Shown here: one piece after another, positions 7,733 through 15,364 of the stretch
How the letters are laid out: every line of letters starts with the position of its first letter
Numbering within the stretch: position 1 is the stretch's first letter
NCBI GenBank assembly: GCA_036403155.1
Contig: DASWRM010000010.1
Location: forward strand, 97,618 to 161,617
Origin: Gaiellales bacterium
GTDB lineage: Bacteria > Actinomycetota > Thermoleophilia > Gaiellales > JAICJC01
DNA length: 64,000 nucleotides
Direction: 5' to 3'
Translations under genes and position numbers: made by a program
Notes under the pieces: model-generated
Told to the model about the DNA's origin: nothing
What the model saw: only the letters and a program-made list of their open reading frames with translations
Database searches by the model: none

Positions 7733-8847
7733 CGGCGGTCGACGTCCACGCCGCGACCGTCGAGGAGGTGCTCGACAAGGCGCTCTCCGGCGAGCGCATC
7801 AGCGACGAGGACGCCCGCGCGCTGCTGGGCTCGCGAGAGCTCGTGCGGATCGGCCGCGCGGCGCACGAGCTGCGCTGCCGCAAGGCGCCGGCCGACCGTG
7901 TGACGTTCGTCGTCGACCGGAACCTCAACTACACGAACATCTGCTACACGGACTGCAACTTCTGCGCGTTCTACCGCCGGCCGGGGGACACCCGCGAGGG
8001 CTACACGCTCCCGCGGCCGGTGATCTTCAAGAAGATCGAGGAGACGCTGGCCCTGGGCGGGACCGCGCTGCTGATGCAGGGCGGGCACAACCCCGAGCTC
8101 GGCATCGACTGGTACGAGGACCTCTTCCGCGCCATCAAGGCCCGGTACCCGATCCACCTGCACGCGCTGTCGCCCAGCGAGGTGCAGCACATCGCCCGCA
8201 AGGCGCGCCTGACGCCGTCGGAGACGCTCTCGCGGCTGCGTGACGCGGGGCTCGACTCGCTGCCCGGCGGGGGCGCCGAGATCCTGGTCGACCGGGTGCG
8301 CAGGATCATCTCGCCGATCAAGACGACGTCCGACGAGTGGCTCGGCATCATGCGGGCCGCCCACCGCCTCGGCATGAGCACCACGGCGACCATGATGTGG
8401 GGCCACGTCGAGACGCTCGACGAGCGCATCGAGCATCTCCGCCGGATTCGGGAGCTGCAGGACGAGGCGCACGGGTTCAGGGCGTTCATCAGCTGGACGT
8501 TCCAGCCGGACAACACCGAGCTCGCCGAGCAGGTGACGTGGTATCCCACCAGCTTCGATTACCTGCTGATGCAGGCGGTCAGCCGCATCTACCTCGACAA
8601 CGTCGACCACATCCAGAGCTCGTGGGTCACCCAGGGCATGAAGATCGGCCAGGTGGCGCTCTTCTACGGCGCCGACGACCTCGGCTCGATCATGATCGAG
8701 GAGAACGTCGTCTCGGCCGCGGGGACGACGCACCGGGCGGGCGTCGACGACTTCCTCCACACGATCCGCAACGCGGGCTTCCGGCCGTCGCAGCGCGACA
8801 CGCTGTACCGCACCGTCCGCGATCACCCGCTCGCAGCGGCAGGATGA
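7729..8847 (+). CDS. mqnC: cyclic dehypoxanthinyl futalosine synthase MqnC
   Basis: Radical SAM cyclase (372 aa) that turns dehypoxanthinyl futalosine into the spiro cyclic product, the last carbon-skeleton step of this cluster. The cluster motif is C72, C76 and C79 in CYTDCNFCAFYR, following NLNYTNI. MQGGHNPELG and GLDSLPGGGAEIL parallel the MqnE motifs, so the two genes are distant paralogues. The hydrolase MqnB/MTAN and the transketolase-like MqnD are not in the window. The start is GTG 7729 in a GTGA overlap. Confidence 0.95.
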   Translation: MTAVDVHAATVEEVLDKALSGERISDEDARALLGSRELVRIGRAAHELRCRKAPADRVTFVVDRNLNYTNICYTDCNFCAFYRRPGDTREGYTLPRPVIFKKIEETLALGGTALLMQGGHNPELGIDWYEDLFRAIKARYPIHLHALSPSEVQHIARKARLTPSETLSRLRDAGLDSLPGGGAEILVDRVRRIISPIKTTSDEWLGIMRAAHRLGMSTTATMMWGHVETLDERIEHLRRIRELQDEAHGFRAFISWTFQPDNTELAEQVTWYPTSFDYLLMQAVSRIYLDNVDHIQSSWVTQGMKIGQVALFYGADDLGSIMIEENVVSAAGTTHRAGVDDFLHTIRNAGFRPSQRDTLYRTVRDHPLAAAG

Positions 8848-8881
8848 GGGCAGCGACGCGCCGCGACATCGGGGCCGCGCG

Positions 8882-9286
8882 GTGAAGGCGACGGTCTCGC
8901 GGACGATGGCCGCGTCGCCCGAGCAGGTGTGGGCGGTGGTGTCCGACCCCGTCCGGCACGTCCGCACCCTGCCGCCGTCGGTGTCCGAGGTGGAGGTGCT
9001 CAACTCCGGCGAGATCTCCTGCGTGGTCTCGGCGATGGGGCGGAGCGAGCGGATGCGCGTGCGCCGCACCGTGCTCGAGCCGCCCCGCCGGCTGGTCGAG
9101 GAGCGCGTCGACGGGACCCGTGAGGGGCGCACGGAGTTCCTGATAGAGCCGCAGGGCACGGGCAGCCGTGTCACGCTGACGGCCGAGATCGGCGTCCCGC
9201 GGCTCGTGGCCGCCGTGGCACGGGGGCCGGTCGAGCAGGGCCTGCAGCAGCAGCTCGCGGGGCTCGAGCGCGAGGCCGGCGCGTGA
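8882..9286 (+). CDS. SRPBCC / START-like domain protein
   Basis: Small protein (134 aa) with the pattern of the polyketide-cyclase/START-like fold: an N-terminal strand with MAASPEQVWAVVSDP, a central run of beta-strands and a long C-terminal helix. These proteins bind hydrophobic ligands or act as cyclase-like enzymes; no substrate can be assigned. The start is a GTG 34 nt after mqnC. It shares a 4-base GTGA overlap with the methyltransferase that follows, so the two may act together. Confidence 0.8.
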   Translation: MKATVSRTMAASPEQVWAVVSDPVRHVRTLPPSVSEVEVLNSGEISCVVSAMGRSERMRVRRTVLEPPRRLVEERVDGTREGRTEFLIEPQGTGSRVTLTAEIGVPRLVAAVARGPVEQGLQQQLAGLEREAGA

Positions 9287-10080
9287 GTCCCGACGTCGAC
9301 TTCTCGACGGTCGCAGAGACCTACGAGCGCCTGCTCGTGCCGGCCATGTTCGCCCCGCTCGCCCAGGCGGTCGCCGACGCGGTGGACGCGGGCCCCGGCG
9401 ATCGTGTGCTGGACGTCGCGTGCGGAACCGGTGCGCTGACGAGAGTTCTGGCCGCTCGGGCGGGCGCGAGCGGGGAGGTGGTCGGCGCCGACGTGGCGGA
9501 GGGGATGCTCGCCGTCGCGCGGTCGCATGACGACGGCATCCGCTACGTGCAGGCGCCGGCGGATGAGCTGCCGTTCGAGGACGGGCGGTTCACCGCCGTC
9601 ACGTGCCAGCAGGGGCTGCAGTTCACGCAGGATCCCGTCGCCGCGCTGCGCGAGATGGCACGGGTGCTGGCCGCTGGCGGCCGCATCGCCGTCGCGTGCT
9701 GGTGCGACCTGGAGCACGACGCGGGCTTCCATGCGCTCGCCGAGTCGGCGAGCGAGCACCTGGGGGAGGAGGCCGGGCGCATGCTCCGCGTCCCCTTCCG
9801 GATGTCGGACCCAGCGGCGCTGCGGGGGCACTTCGAATCCGCCGGCATGTCAGACGTCGTCGTCGAGATCGAGCGCATCGCGGCCCGCGTGGCCGCCCCG
9901 CCCGAGCGGTTCGCGGCGGCGGTGATGACGGCCGGTCCCGCCGCGGCGGTCTACGGCGAGGCGCCGGACGCGGCCCGTGAGGCATTCGCTGCGGACGTCG
10001 CTCTCCGGCTCGCCCGGTACGGTGACGGGGGCGCCACCGTGTTCGAGATGCCGTCGCTGCTGGCGGTGGCGCGTGTGTAG
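9283..10080 (+). CDS. class I SAM-dependent methyltransferase
   Basis: Methyltransferase (265 aa) with the SAM-binding loop VLDVACGTGALTR near residue 45, an acidic residue in VVGADVAEGML that would hold the ribose, and the CQQGLQF region in place of motif IV. It resembles UbiE-like small-molecule methyltransferases, but the FDxxxxxYD signature is missing, so it should not be called a quinone enzyme. Substrate unknown; its coupling to the START-like gene suggests a hydrophobic ligand. Confidence 0.85.
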   Translation: MSPDVDFSTVAETYERLLVPAMFAPLAQAVADAVDAGPGDRVLDVACGTGALTRVLAARAGASGEVVGADVAEGMLAVARSHDDGIRYVQAPADELPFEDGRFTAVTCQQGLQFTQDPVAALREMARVLAAGGRIAVACWCDLEHDAGFHALAESASEHLGEEAGRMLRVPFRMSDPAALRGHFESAGMSDVVVEIERIAARVAAPPERFAAAVMTAGPAAAVYGEAPDAAREAFAADVALRLARYGDGGATVFEMPSLLAVARV

Positions 10081-10086
10081 GCCGGC

Positions 10087-10680
10087 GTGCTGACGTCGCT
10101 CGCCCACTGGGTGCAGGACCAGATCGCGGCACACGGCCTCTGGGCCGTGTTCGCCCTGATGGTGCTCGAGAGCGCCTGCATCCCCGTGCCGAGCGAGGTG
10201 ACGATGATCTACGCCGGATACCTGGTGTCGCAGGGCGACATGGTGTTCTGGCAGGCCGTGCTCGTGGGCGCCGTGGCCAACCTGGTCGGCTCGTGGATCG
10301 CCTGGGCGGTCGGGGCGTACGGCATCGACGTGGCGATGCTCCGCACCGGGCACAATGCTCGCCGCCTCGAGCAGGCTCACCGGTGGTTCGAGCGCTACGG
10401 CGCCCCGGTCGTCTTCGTGTCGCGCGTGCTGCCGCTGGTGCGCACGTTCATCTCCCTGCCCGCCGGCGTCGCTCGGATGCCGCTCGGCCGGTTCTCCGTG
10501 CTGACGTTCCTGGGATGCGTGCTGTGGTGCCTGCTGCTGGTCTGGATCGGTGACGCGGCCGGCGCGAACTGGGACACGTGGCACCATCGCCTCGGGTACC
10601 TGGACTACGTCGTCGCGGCCGCGGTCCTGGGCGCCGCCGGCTGGTGGCTACTGCGACGAAGGCGGACGGCCGCCGTCTAA
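10087..10680 (+). CDS. DedA-family membrane protein
   Basis: Integral membrane protein (197 aa) of the DedA/SNARE-associated family, whose members are linked to polyprenyl-phosphate or phospholipid recycling across the membrane. The family features are visible: LESACIPVPSEVTMIYAG near residue 30, the Arg in the SRVLPLVRTFISLPAG block, and four to five hydrophobic segments. The start is GTG 10087, 7 nt after the preceding stop. Its TAA stop is part of the next gene's -10 hexamer. Undecaprenyl-phosphate recycling would fit the polysaccharide genes that follow. Confidence 0.9.
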   Translation: MLTSLAHWVQDQIAAHGLWAVFALMVLESACIPVPSEVTMIYAGYLVSQGDMVFWQAVLVGAVANLVGSWIAWAVGAYGIDVAMLRTGHNARRLEQAHRWFERYGAPVVFVSRVLPLVRTFISLPAGVARMPLGRFSVLTFLGCVLWCLLLVWIGDAAGANWDTWHHRLGYLDYVVAAAVLGAAGWWLLRRRRTAAV

Positions 10681-10683
10681 ACT
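10678..10683 (+). promoter_or_regulatory. -10 hexamer for the DegT aminotransferase gene
   Basis: TAAACT, 9 nt, then GTG at 10693. The hexamer reuses the TAA stop of the DedA gene. Confidence 0.5.
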
Positions 10684-10692
10684 CGCCGATTC

Positions 10693-11802
10693 GTGGCTGT
10701 ACCCCTGATGGACATCCGCGGGCAGTACGAGCAGCTGCTGCCCGAGATCAAGCGGCTCGTGGGCGACGTGATCGACGGCGGGCGTTTCATCCTCGGCCCC
10801 AACGTCCGGGCGCTCGAGGAGGAGGTCGCCGCGGCGGTCGGCTATGGACAGGCGGTCGCCGTCGCCAACGGCACCGATGCGCTCGAGCTTGGCCTGCAGG
10901 CGCTCGGGATCGGGGCCGGTGACGAGGTCGTGACCACGGCCTACACGTTCTTCGCGACAGCCGAGGCGATCGCGCGGCGCGGCGCGGCGCCCGTCTTCGC
11001 GGACATCGACCCGGTCACGCTGTGCCTCGACCCGGCCGCTGCCGAGGCGGCCATCACCGAGCGGACGCGGGCCATCATGCCGGTGCACATCTTCGGCCAG
11101 CCCGCCGACCTGACGGCGCTGCGGGAGCTGGCGGACCGCCACGGCGTCGCGCTGATCGAGGACGCCGCGCAGGCGTTCGGCGCGACCTACGACGGCCACC
11201 GGATCGGGAGCTACGGCGACGTTGCGACGTTCTCGTTCTTCCCGACCAAGAATCTGCCGGCCATGGGAGACGCGGGCATGGCGATCGCGGCCAGCGAGGA
11301 GATCGCGGAGCGGCTGCGCCTGCTGCGGTTCCACGGATCGCGGGACAAGCGCACGTTCGAGCACATCGGCCTCAACTCGCGGCTGGACGAGATGCAGGCG
11401 GTGATCCTGCGCCGCTTCCTGCCCGAGGTGGACGGGTGGAACCAGCGCCGTCGCGCCGCCGCCGCCCGCTACCGCGATCTCGGCCTCGGCGAGCACGTGG
11501 CCCTGCCGGCCGAGCTGCCGGACCGGACGCACATCTACCACCTCTTCGTCGTGCGGACGCCGCACCGCGACCGCCTCCAGCAGACGCTCAAGGAGGCCGG
11601 CGTCGCCTCCGCCGTCTACTACGGCGAGCCGCTGCACCTGCAGCCGGTGTTCGCGCACCTGGGCTACCGCAAGGGATCGCTGCGTGAGACCGAGGCGGCC
11701 GCCCGCGAGGGGCTGGCGCTGCCGATGTTCCCGACGCTGACCGAGGCGCAGCAGGCCGAGGTCGCCAATGCGGTGCGGGGCGCGGCGCTGGCCGCGGCGT
11801 AG
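10693..11802 (+). CDS. DegT/DnrJ/EryC1-family PLP sugar aminotransferase
   Basis: PLP-dependent aminotransferase (369 aa), usually transferring an amino group from glutamate to a nucleotide-linked keto-sugar. The Schiff-base lysine is K186 in SFFPTKNLPA, the pyridine-binding Asp is in IEDAAQAFG, and the phosphate-binding NGTDALELGL lies near residue 60. The C-terminal half contains VYYGEPLHLQPVF. The exact sugar cannot be read. It opens a two-gene unit with the DUF354 gene just before the polysaccharide locus, so a role in surface glycans is likely. Confidence 0.92.
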   Translation: MAVPLMDIRGQYEQLLPEIKRLVGDVIDGGRFILGPNVRALEEEVAAAVGYGQAVAVANGTDALELGLQALGIGAGDEVVTTAYTFFATAEAIARRGAAPVFADIDPVTLCLDPAAAEAAITERTRAIMPVHIFGQPADLTALRELADRHGVALIEDAAQAFGATYDGHRIGSYGDVATFSFFPTKNLPAMGDAGMAIAASEEIAERLRLLRFHGSRDKRTFEHIGLNSRLDEMQAVILRRFLPEVDGWNQRRRAAAARYRDLGLGEHVALPAELPDRTHIYHLFVVRTPHRDRLQQTLKEAGVASAVYYGEPLHLQPVFAHLGYRKGSLRETEAAAREGLALPMFPTLTEAQQAEVANAVRGAALAAA

Positions 11803-11818
11803 CCGGTACTCGGGCGCG

Positions 11819-12838
11819 ATGCGCGTCTGGATCGACCTCACCAACTCTCCGCACGTGCCGATCTTCGCGCCGCTCGTGCGTCGCATGCAGGCGCGCGGCT
11901 GGGAGGTGTCGGTCACGGCGCGCGCGTTCGCGCAGACGATCGCGCTGCTTGATCTGCACCGGATCGAGCACACGGTGATCGGCCACCACGGCGGCGGCTC
12001 GCGGCTCGGGAAGGCTCGCGCGGCCACGGACCGGGTGGCGTCGATGATCCGGTTCGGGCGGCGGGGCCGGTTCGACGCGGCCCTGGCGCACGGATCGACC
12101 GACCTGCCGATGGCCTGCCGGGCGCTTCGCGTCCCGAACACCACGATGTTCGACTACGAGTACGCGGCGCTGCAGCACGGGCTGAACTGCCGTCTGGCGA
12201 AGCGGGTGCTGATGCCCGACGCCATCCCAGCGTCCCGCGTCGCCCGGTACGGCGCGCGGCCGCCGAAGCTCGTGACCTACCCCGGGTTGAAGGAGGAGTA
12301 CTACCTCGCCGACTTCGAGCCGGACCCGGCGGTGCCGGTTGGTCTGGGGCTCGATGGCTCGCGCACCGGCCTGGTTCTGCGACCGCCGGCCGACGTGGCG
12401 CTCTATCACCGGTTCGAGAACCCGCTGTTCGACCGGCTGCTCGAGCTGCTGGCGGCACGGGACGACGTCCGGGCGGTCGTGCTCCCTCGCACGCCCGAGC
12501 AGGCCGCGCGCGTCCGCGAGATGCGCCTGGACTCCCTGCTCGTGCCCGACCGGGCGGTCGACGGGCAGAGCCTCGTCGCCGGCGCCGATCTTGTGATCAG
12601 CGCGGGCGGCACCATGAACCGCGAGGCGGTCGTGCTCGGCACGCCGGTGTACACGACGTTCGCGGGACGGCTCGGCGGCGTCGACGAGCGGCTGATCGCC
12701 GAGGGTCGCCTGCGCCCGCTGGAGCGGCTGGATGACCTCGTCATCGAGCGCAAGCCGGCCGGCCGCGGTGACCGCGTGCGGCGGGACCCGGAGCTGCTGA
12801 TCGACCTGGCGCTGGGCGGCCTGGCCGAAACCGATTGA
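11819..12838 (+). CDS. DUF354 family protein (GT-B-like fold)
   Basis: Protein of 339 aa in the DUF354 family, resembling UDP-GlcNAc 2-epimerase and GT-B glycosyltransferases. It begins MRVWIDLTNSPHVPIFAPL and carries the Rossmann-like blocks HGSTDLPMACRAL and DLVISAGGTMNREAVVLGTPV. Members occur in archaeal and bacterial polysaccharide clusters; the biochemical function is not established. The ATG at 11819 matches the conserved first strand; an upstream in-frame start would overlap the aminotransferase. It lies 16 nt downstream of that gene and is probably co-transcribed. Confidence 0.8.
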   Translation: MRVWIDLTNSPHVPIFAPLVRRMQARGWEVSVTARAFAQTIALLDLHRIEHTVIGHHGGGSRLGKARAATDRVASMIRFGRRGRFDAALAHGSTDLPMACRALRVPNTTMFDYEYAALQHGLNCRLAKRVLMPDAIPASRVARYGARPPKLVTYPGLKEEYYLADFEPDPAVPVGLGLDGSRTGLVLRPPADVALYHRFENPLFDRLLELLAARDDVRAVVLPRTPEQAARVREMRLDSLLVPDRAVDGQSLVAGADLVISAGGTMNREAVVLGTPVYTTFAGRLGGVDERLIAEGRLRPLERLDDLVIERKPAGRGDRVRRDPELLIDLALGGLAETD

Positions 12839-12891
12839 CCCGCGCGGCGCGCCGAGCACCGGTGTCAAGGCTATGCATGTCCCCGCATCGG

Positions 12892-12906
12892 ATAAGCTTC
12901 GCTTAT
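12892..12906. promoter_or_regulatory. LysR-type operator palindrome over the regulator's own start codon
   Basis: ATAAGCTTCGCTTAT, a perfect palindrome apart from its central 3 bases, containing the LysR box T-N11-A. It covers the start codon at 12905 and the proposed -10 hexamer TAAGCT at 12893, so binding would block transcription of the regulator. The same arms ATAAG-N5-CTTAT occur at 38110-38124 upstream of the sulfonate operon. Confidence 0.6.
12893..12898 (+). promoter_or_regulatory. -10 hexamer for the LysR gene
   Basis: TAAGCT, 6 nt and ATG at 12905; the hexamer is embedded in the palindrome. Confidence 0.4.
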
Positions 12907-13813
12907 GGATCTCCGCCAGCTTCGGACGCTCACCGAGGTCGCCGAGCGCGGATCGTTCTCGGCAGCCGCCGAGGCGCTCGGGATCAGCCAGCCGGCGGTC
13001 AGCCAGCAGATCCGCGCCCTCGAGCGCGGTGCCGGCGGCCGGCTGCTCGACCGCAGCGGCCGCGGCGTCGCGCTGACCGAGCGCGGCGAGCTGGTGCTCC
13101 GCCATGCGCGGCGGATGCTCGCCCTGTCCGAGGAGTTCCGCCGCGATCTGGACGAGGGCGGCGACGAGCTGTCCGGCGCGCTCGTCGTCGGGTCGAGCAC
13201 CGGTCTTGGCGAGCACGTCCTGCCGCTGCTCCTGGGCGGGTTTCGCCAGGAGCACCCCGGAGTCACCGTCTCGCTTCGGATCGAGGCGACGTCCACGGTG
13301 ATCGACCGCGTGCTTGCCCGGGAGCTCGAGCTGGGGGTGGTCGGCGCCTCTCGGCCCCACCGCGCCCTGGTCTACGAGCCGTTCCTCCACGACCGCGTCA
13401 TCCTCGCGGTGCCGGGCGGGCACCGATTCGCAGGCCGGACGGTCGAACTCGCGGAGCTGGTCCGCGAGCCGCTGATCCTGATGCAGTCGGGGGCGGGCGT
13501 TCGCACCGTCATCGAGGAGGAGCTGCGGCGGGCCGGCGTGCGGCCGCGCGAGCTGAACGTGGCGATGGAGATGGGGCTGCAGGAGTCCGCCAAGGCGGCC
13601 GTCGAGGCGGGGTATGGGGTCAGCTTCCTGTCCCAGCTCGCCGTCGAGCGAGAGCTGCGCCTGGGAACGCTCGCGACCGCGGACGTGGCCGGCATCGACC
13701 CCGTTCGCGACTTCTCCACGGTGCGCCTCGCGTCACACCGGCCGAACCGCCTCGTGGCGGCGTTCACCGAGTGGTCGCGGCGGCGGCTCGAGCAGACCGG
13801 CGGCCGGCTGTGA
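12905..13813 (+). CDS. LysR-family transcriptional regulator, CysL-like
   Basis: LysR-type regulator (302 aa). The N-terminal winged helix (residues 1-60) has the family pattern FSAAAEALGISQPAVSQQI followed by LTERGELVL. The effector domain starts with GALVVGSSTGLGEHVLPLLL and has MQSGAGVRTVIEEEL, a layout like Bacillus CysL/YwfK, which controls sulfite reductase genes; that subfamily call is by resemblance only. No gene diverges from it, so its targets are elsewhere. The start codon lies inside a T-N11-A palindrome, consistent with autorepression, and the same palindrome precedes the sulfur operon at 38 kb. Confidence 0.9.
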   Translation: MDLRQLRTLTEVAERGSFSAAAEALGISQPAVSQQIRALERGAGGRLLDRSGRGVALTERGELVLRHARRMLALSEEFRRDLDEGGDELSGALVVGSSTGLGEHVLPLLLGGFRQEHPGVTVSLRIEATSTVIDRVLARELELGVVGASRPHRALVYEPFLHDRVILAVPGGHRFAGRTVELAELVREPLILMQSGAGVRTVIEEELRRAGVRPRELNVAMEMGLQESAKAAVEAGYGVSFLSQLAVERELRLGTLATADVAGIDPVRDFSTVRLASHRPNRLVAAFTEWSRRRLEQTGGRL

Positions 13814-13858
13814 TCCCTCGCCGCAGGCCCGCCGAGCCGCCCGCCGTGTCACTCGTCG

Positions 13859-14029
13859 TCAGGCGGCGTCGCGAAGATCGTGCTCGCGGCCGCTCCGGGG
13901 CGCATCGTCCCCGCGGAAATACCAGGCCAGCAGGCGCTGGATCTCGATCGGATCGCCGTCGGGCGCATCGTCGTCGTGTGCCGGTCGCGGTGTGACCGTG
14001 CGCACCGGTGTGTGATCGGAGTTGCTCAT
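13859..14029 (-). CDS. small hypothetical protein (56 aa)
   Basis: A possible 56-aa acidic protein, starting MSNSDHTPVRT and containing DGDPIEIQRLLAWYFRGDD. I do not recognise it. The putative start at 14027-14029 has a G-rich stretch about 15 nt upstream rather than a well-placed ribosome-binding site, and no clear -10 hexamer. It follows a 90-aa small gene on the same strand after 104 nt. It may be real or a chance frame. Confidence 0.35.
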   Translation of the reverse strand: MSNSDHTPVRTVTPRPAHDDDAPDGDPIEIQRLLAWYFRGDDAPRSGREHDLRDAA

Positions 14030-14133
14030 GGCCGTGTCGAACCCCCCAGCCGAACGTTGACGTCCATCACCACACAAGATCGGAGCCCCCCGGCGATGCC
14101 CGTATCCCCCGTCCCGGGGTCGGCCGGATGCGC

Positions 14134-14406
14134 CTAAGGGGATCCCGGTTCCCCCGTCCAGCTGTCCAGGTCCTGCCAGTAGCTGTGGCTGAGCGCGTCC
14201 GCGAGGCGTGGGTCGGTGTGCGCCGCATAGAAGACGTTGCGCTGCGTGTCGGCGCAGACCTCGACCTCCGACAGCCGGATGCCGGGGCCAAGGGCGACGA
14301 CGATGTCCGCGGCCAGCTGCAGCTCGTCGGCCGTGTAGTGCTTGAAGTGGAGGTCGGGTGCGCGGTCGAGCAGCTCCGGCCATTCCGGGCATGATCGCGT
14401 GCTCAT
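14134..14406 (-). CDS. small hypothetical protein coupled to the Wzz-like gene (90 aa)
   Basis: A 90-aa protein of unknown function starting MSTRSCPEWPELL. Its ATG overlaps the TGA of the Wzz-like gene by four bases (ATGA), a strong sign of a real, translationally coupled gene. The sequence has a helical centre (TADELQLAADIVV) and a region VCADTQRNVFYAAH, with several aromatic residues near the end. There is no signal peptide or membrane segment. The position suggests a soluble accessory factor of polysaccharide assembly, but nothing in the sequence proves this. Confidence 0.65.
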   Translation of the reverse strand: MSTRSCPEWPELLDRAPDLHFKHYTADELQLAADIVVALGPGIRLSEVEVCADTQRNVFYAAHTDPRLADALSHSYWQDLDSWTGEPGSP

Positions 14407-15305
14407 GCGGTCACCGCTCCGCGGCGCGAGCGGCGACGCACGGCGTCCCAGAGCAGCGCCAGGATGACACCGACGATCAGGCCGGCGAAGATGGCGATGA
14501 TCAACGAGCTCTTGCGGTTGGACGCGCTCACCCGCCCACCCGAGGGCTGCTGGACGAAGCCGGCGGACTCGACGTCCTTCGCGCTCGCCAGGAAGATCTG
14601 GTTTTGGGTCATCTGGTAGGTGATGGTGTCGATCCGGCCGCCCGTGTCCGAGATGGTGGCCAGCAGCGTCGCCGTGATCGTTGCCTTGTCGGTGCTCGTC
14701 GCGCCCGACCGGCCGAGGGCGCCCAGCTGCGACTGCGCCTGTTTGAGGACGCCCTGCAGGCTCGTCAGCGTCGCCTTGTCGGTCGCGACCTGCGCGGCGA
14801 GCAGGTTCGCCTTCGCCGTCTGGTAGCGGTTGGCCCAGGCGATCAGGGCCTCGCCCAGCGACCGCACCGCGGTCTGCGCGGCTGTGCGGTCGAACGGCCC
14901 GCGGACGGTGATCTGGATGTTCGGGGCGCCCCCCGTCGTCTTGGTCGTCGTGTTCTGGAGCACCGTCACGCTCAGGTGCTTGCGCAGCGCGGCTCCCGAC
15001 TTGAGGCCGGCCTTGTGGGCGGCGGCGTCGAGCACGGCTCCGGTGTGGAGGTAGGCGGTGGCGGTGGTGGGGTTGGTGACGACGTTGCCCTGGACGACCG
15101 TCCCCCCGACCGGCGTCAGCGGCGTGCCGAGGAAGACGGTCGCCTGGCCCTGCGACTGCTTGCCGGTGCCCACGGTGTGCAGGACGACCAGGAGGACGGC
15201 CGCGACCACCGCGATCAGGACGACGTACCAGTTCCGCAGCACTCGCTCGGCGTAGTCGGACATGCGCACCTCGGCCGGCGGATCCGAGCTCAGGTTCTGG
15301 GACAC
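14403..15305 (-). CDS. Wzz/chain-length-determinant-like polysaccharide co-polymerase
   Basis: Membrane protein (300 aa) with the two-helix topology of Wzz/CapA-type co-polymerases: a transmembrane segment around WYVVLIAVVAAVLLVV near residue 20-40, a long extracytoplasmic part rich in Thr/Gln with coiled-coil character, and a second transmembrane segment (IIAIFAGLIVGVILALLW) near the C-terminus. The tail is basic and no kinase domain is attached. Its family role is to set polymer length with a Wzy polymerase. The GTG at 15305 is chosen because TAGACT lies 8 nt upstream; a later ATG at 15263 is the alternative. It diverges from the heptose genes. Confidence 0.8.
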   Translation of the reverse strand: MSQNLSSDPPAEVRMSDYAERVLRNWYVVLIAVVAAVLLVVLHTVGTGKQSQGQATVFLGTPLTPVGGTVVQGNVVTNPTTATAYLHTGAVLDAAAHKAGLKSGAALRKHLSVTVLQNTTTKTTGGAPNIQITVRGPFDRTAAQTAVRSLGEALIAWANRYQTAKANLLAAQVATDKATLTSLQGVLKQAQSQLGALGRSGATSTDKATITATLLATISDTGGRIDTITYQMTQNQIFLASAKDVESAGFVQQPSGGRVSASNRKSSLIIAIFAGLIVGVILALLWDAVRRRSRRGAVTA

Positions 15306-15313
15306 GGCGCGGA

Positions 15314-15319
15314 AGTCTA
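15314..15319 (-). promoter_or_regulatory. -10 hexamer for the Wzz-like gene
   Basis: TAGACT on the minus strand, 8 nt and GTG 15305: same hexamer and same gap as for mqnE. Confidence 0.5.
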
Positions 15320-15323
15320 CCGA

Positions 15324-15329
15324 TAGGCT
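15324..15329 (+). promoter_or_regulatory. -10 hexamer for the heptose operon
   Basis: TAGGCT on the plus strand, 35 nt before the ATG at 15365 and only 4 bp from the divergent hexamer. Unlike most genes here, this one would have a short 5' leader, unless the TTG at 15353 is used. Confidence 0.35.
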
Positions 15330-15364
15330 CCGTCGCGTCCGCCGATGGCACGTTGCCGCCTCCA

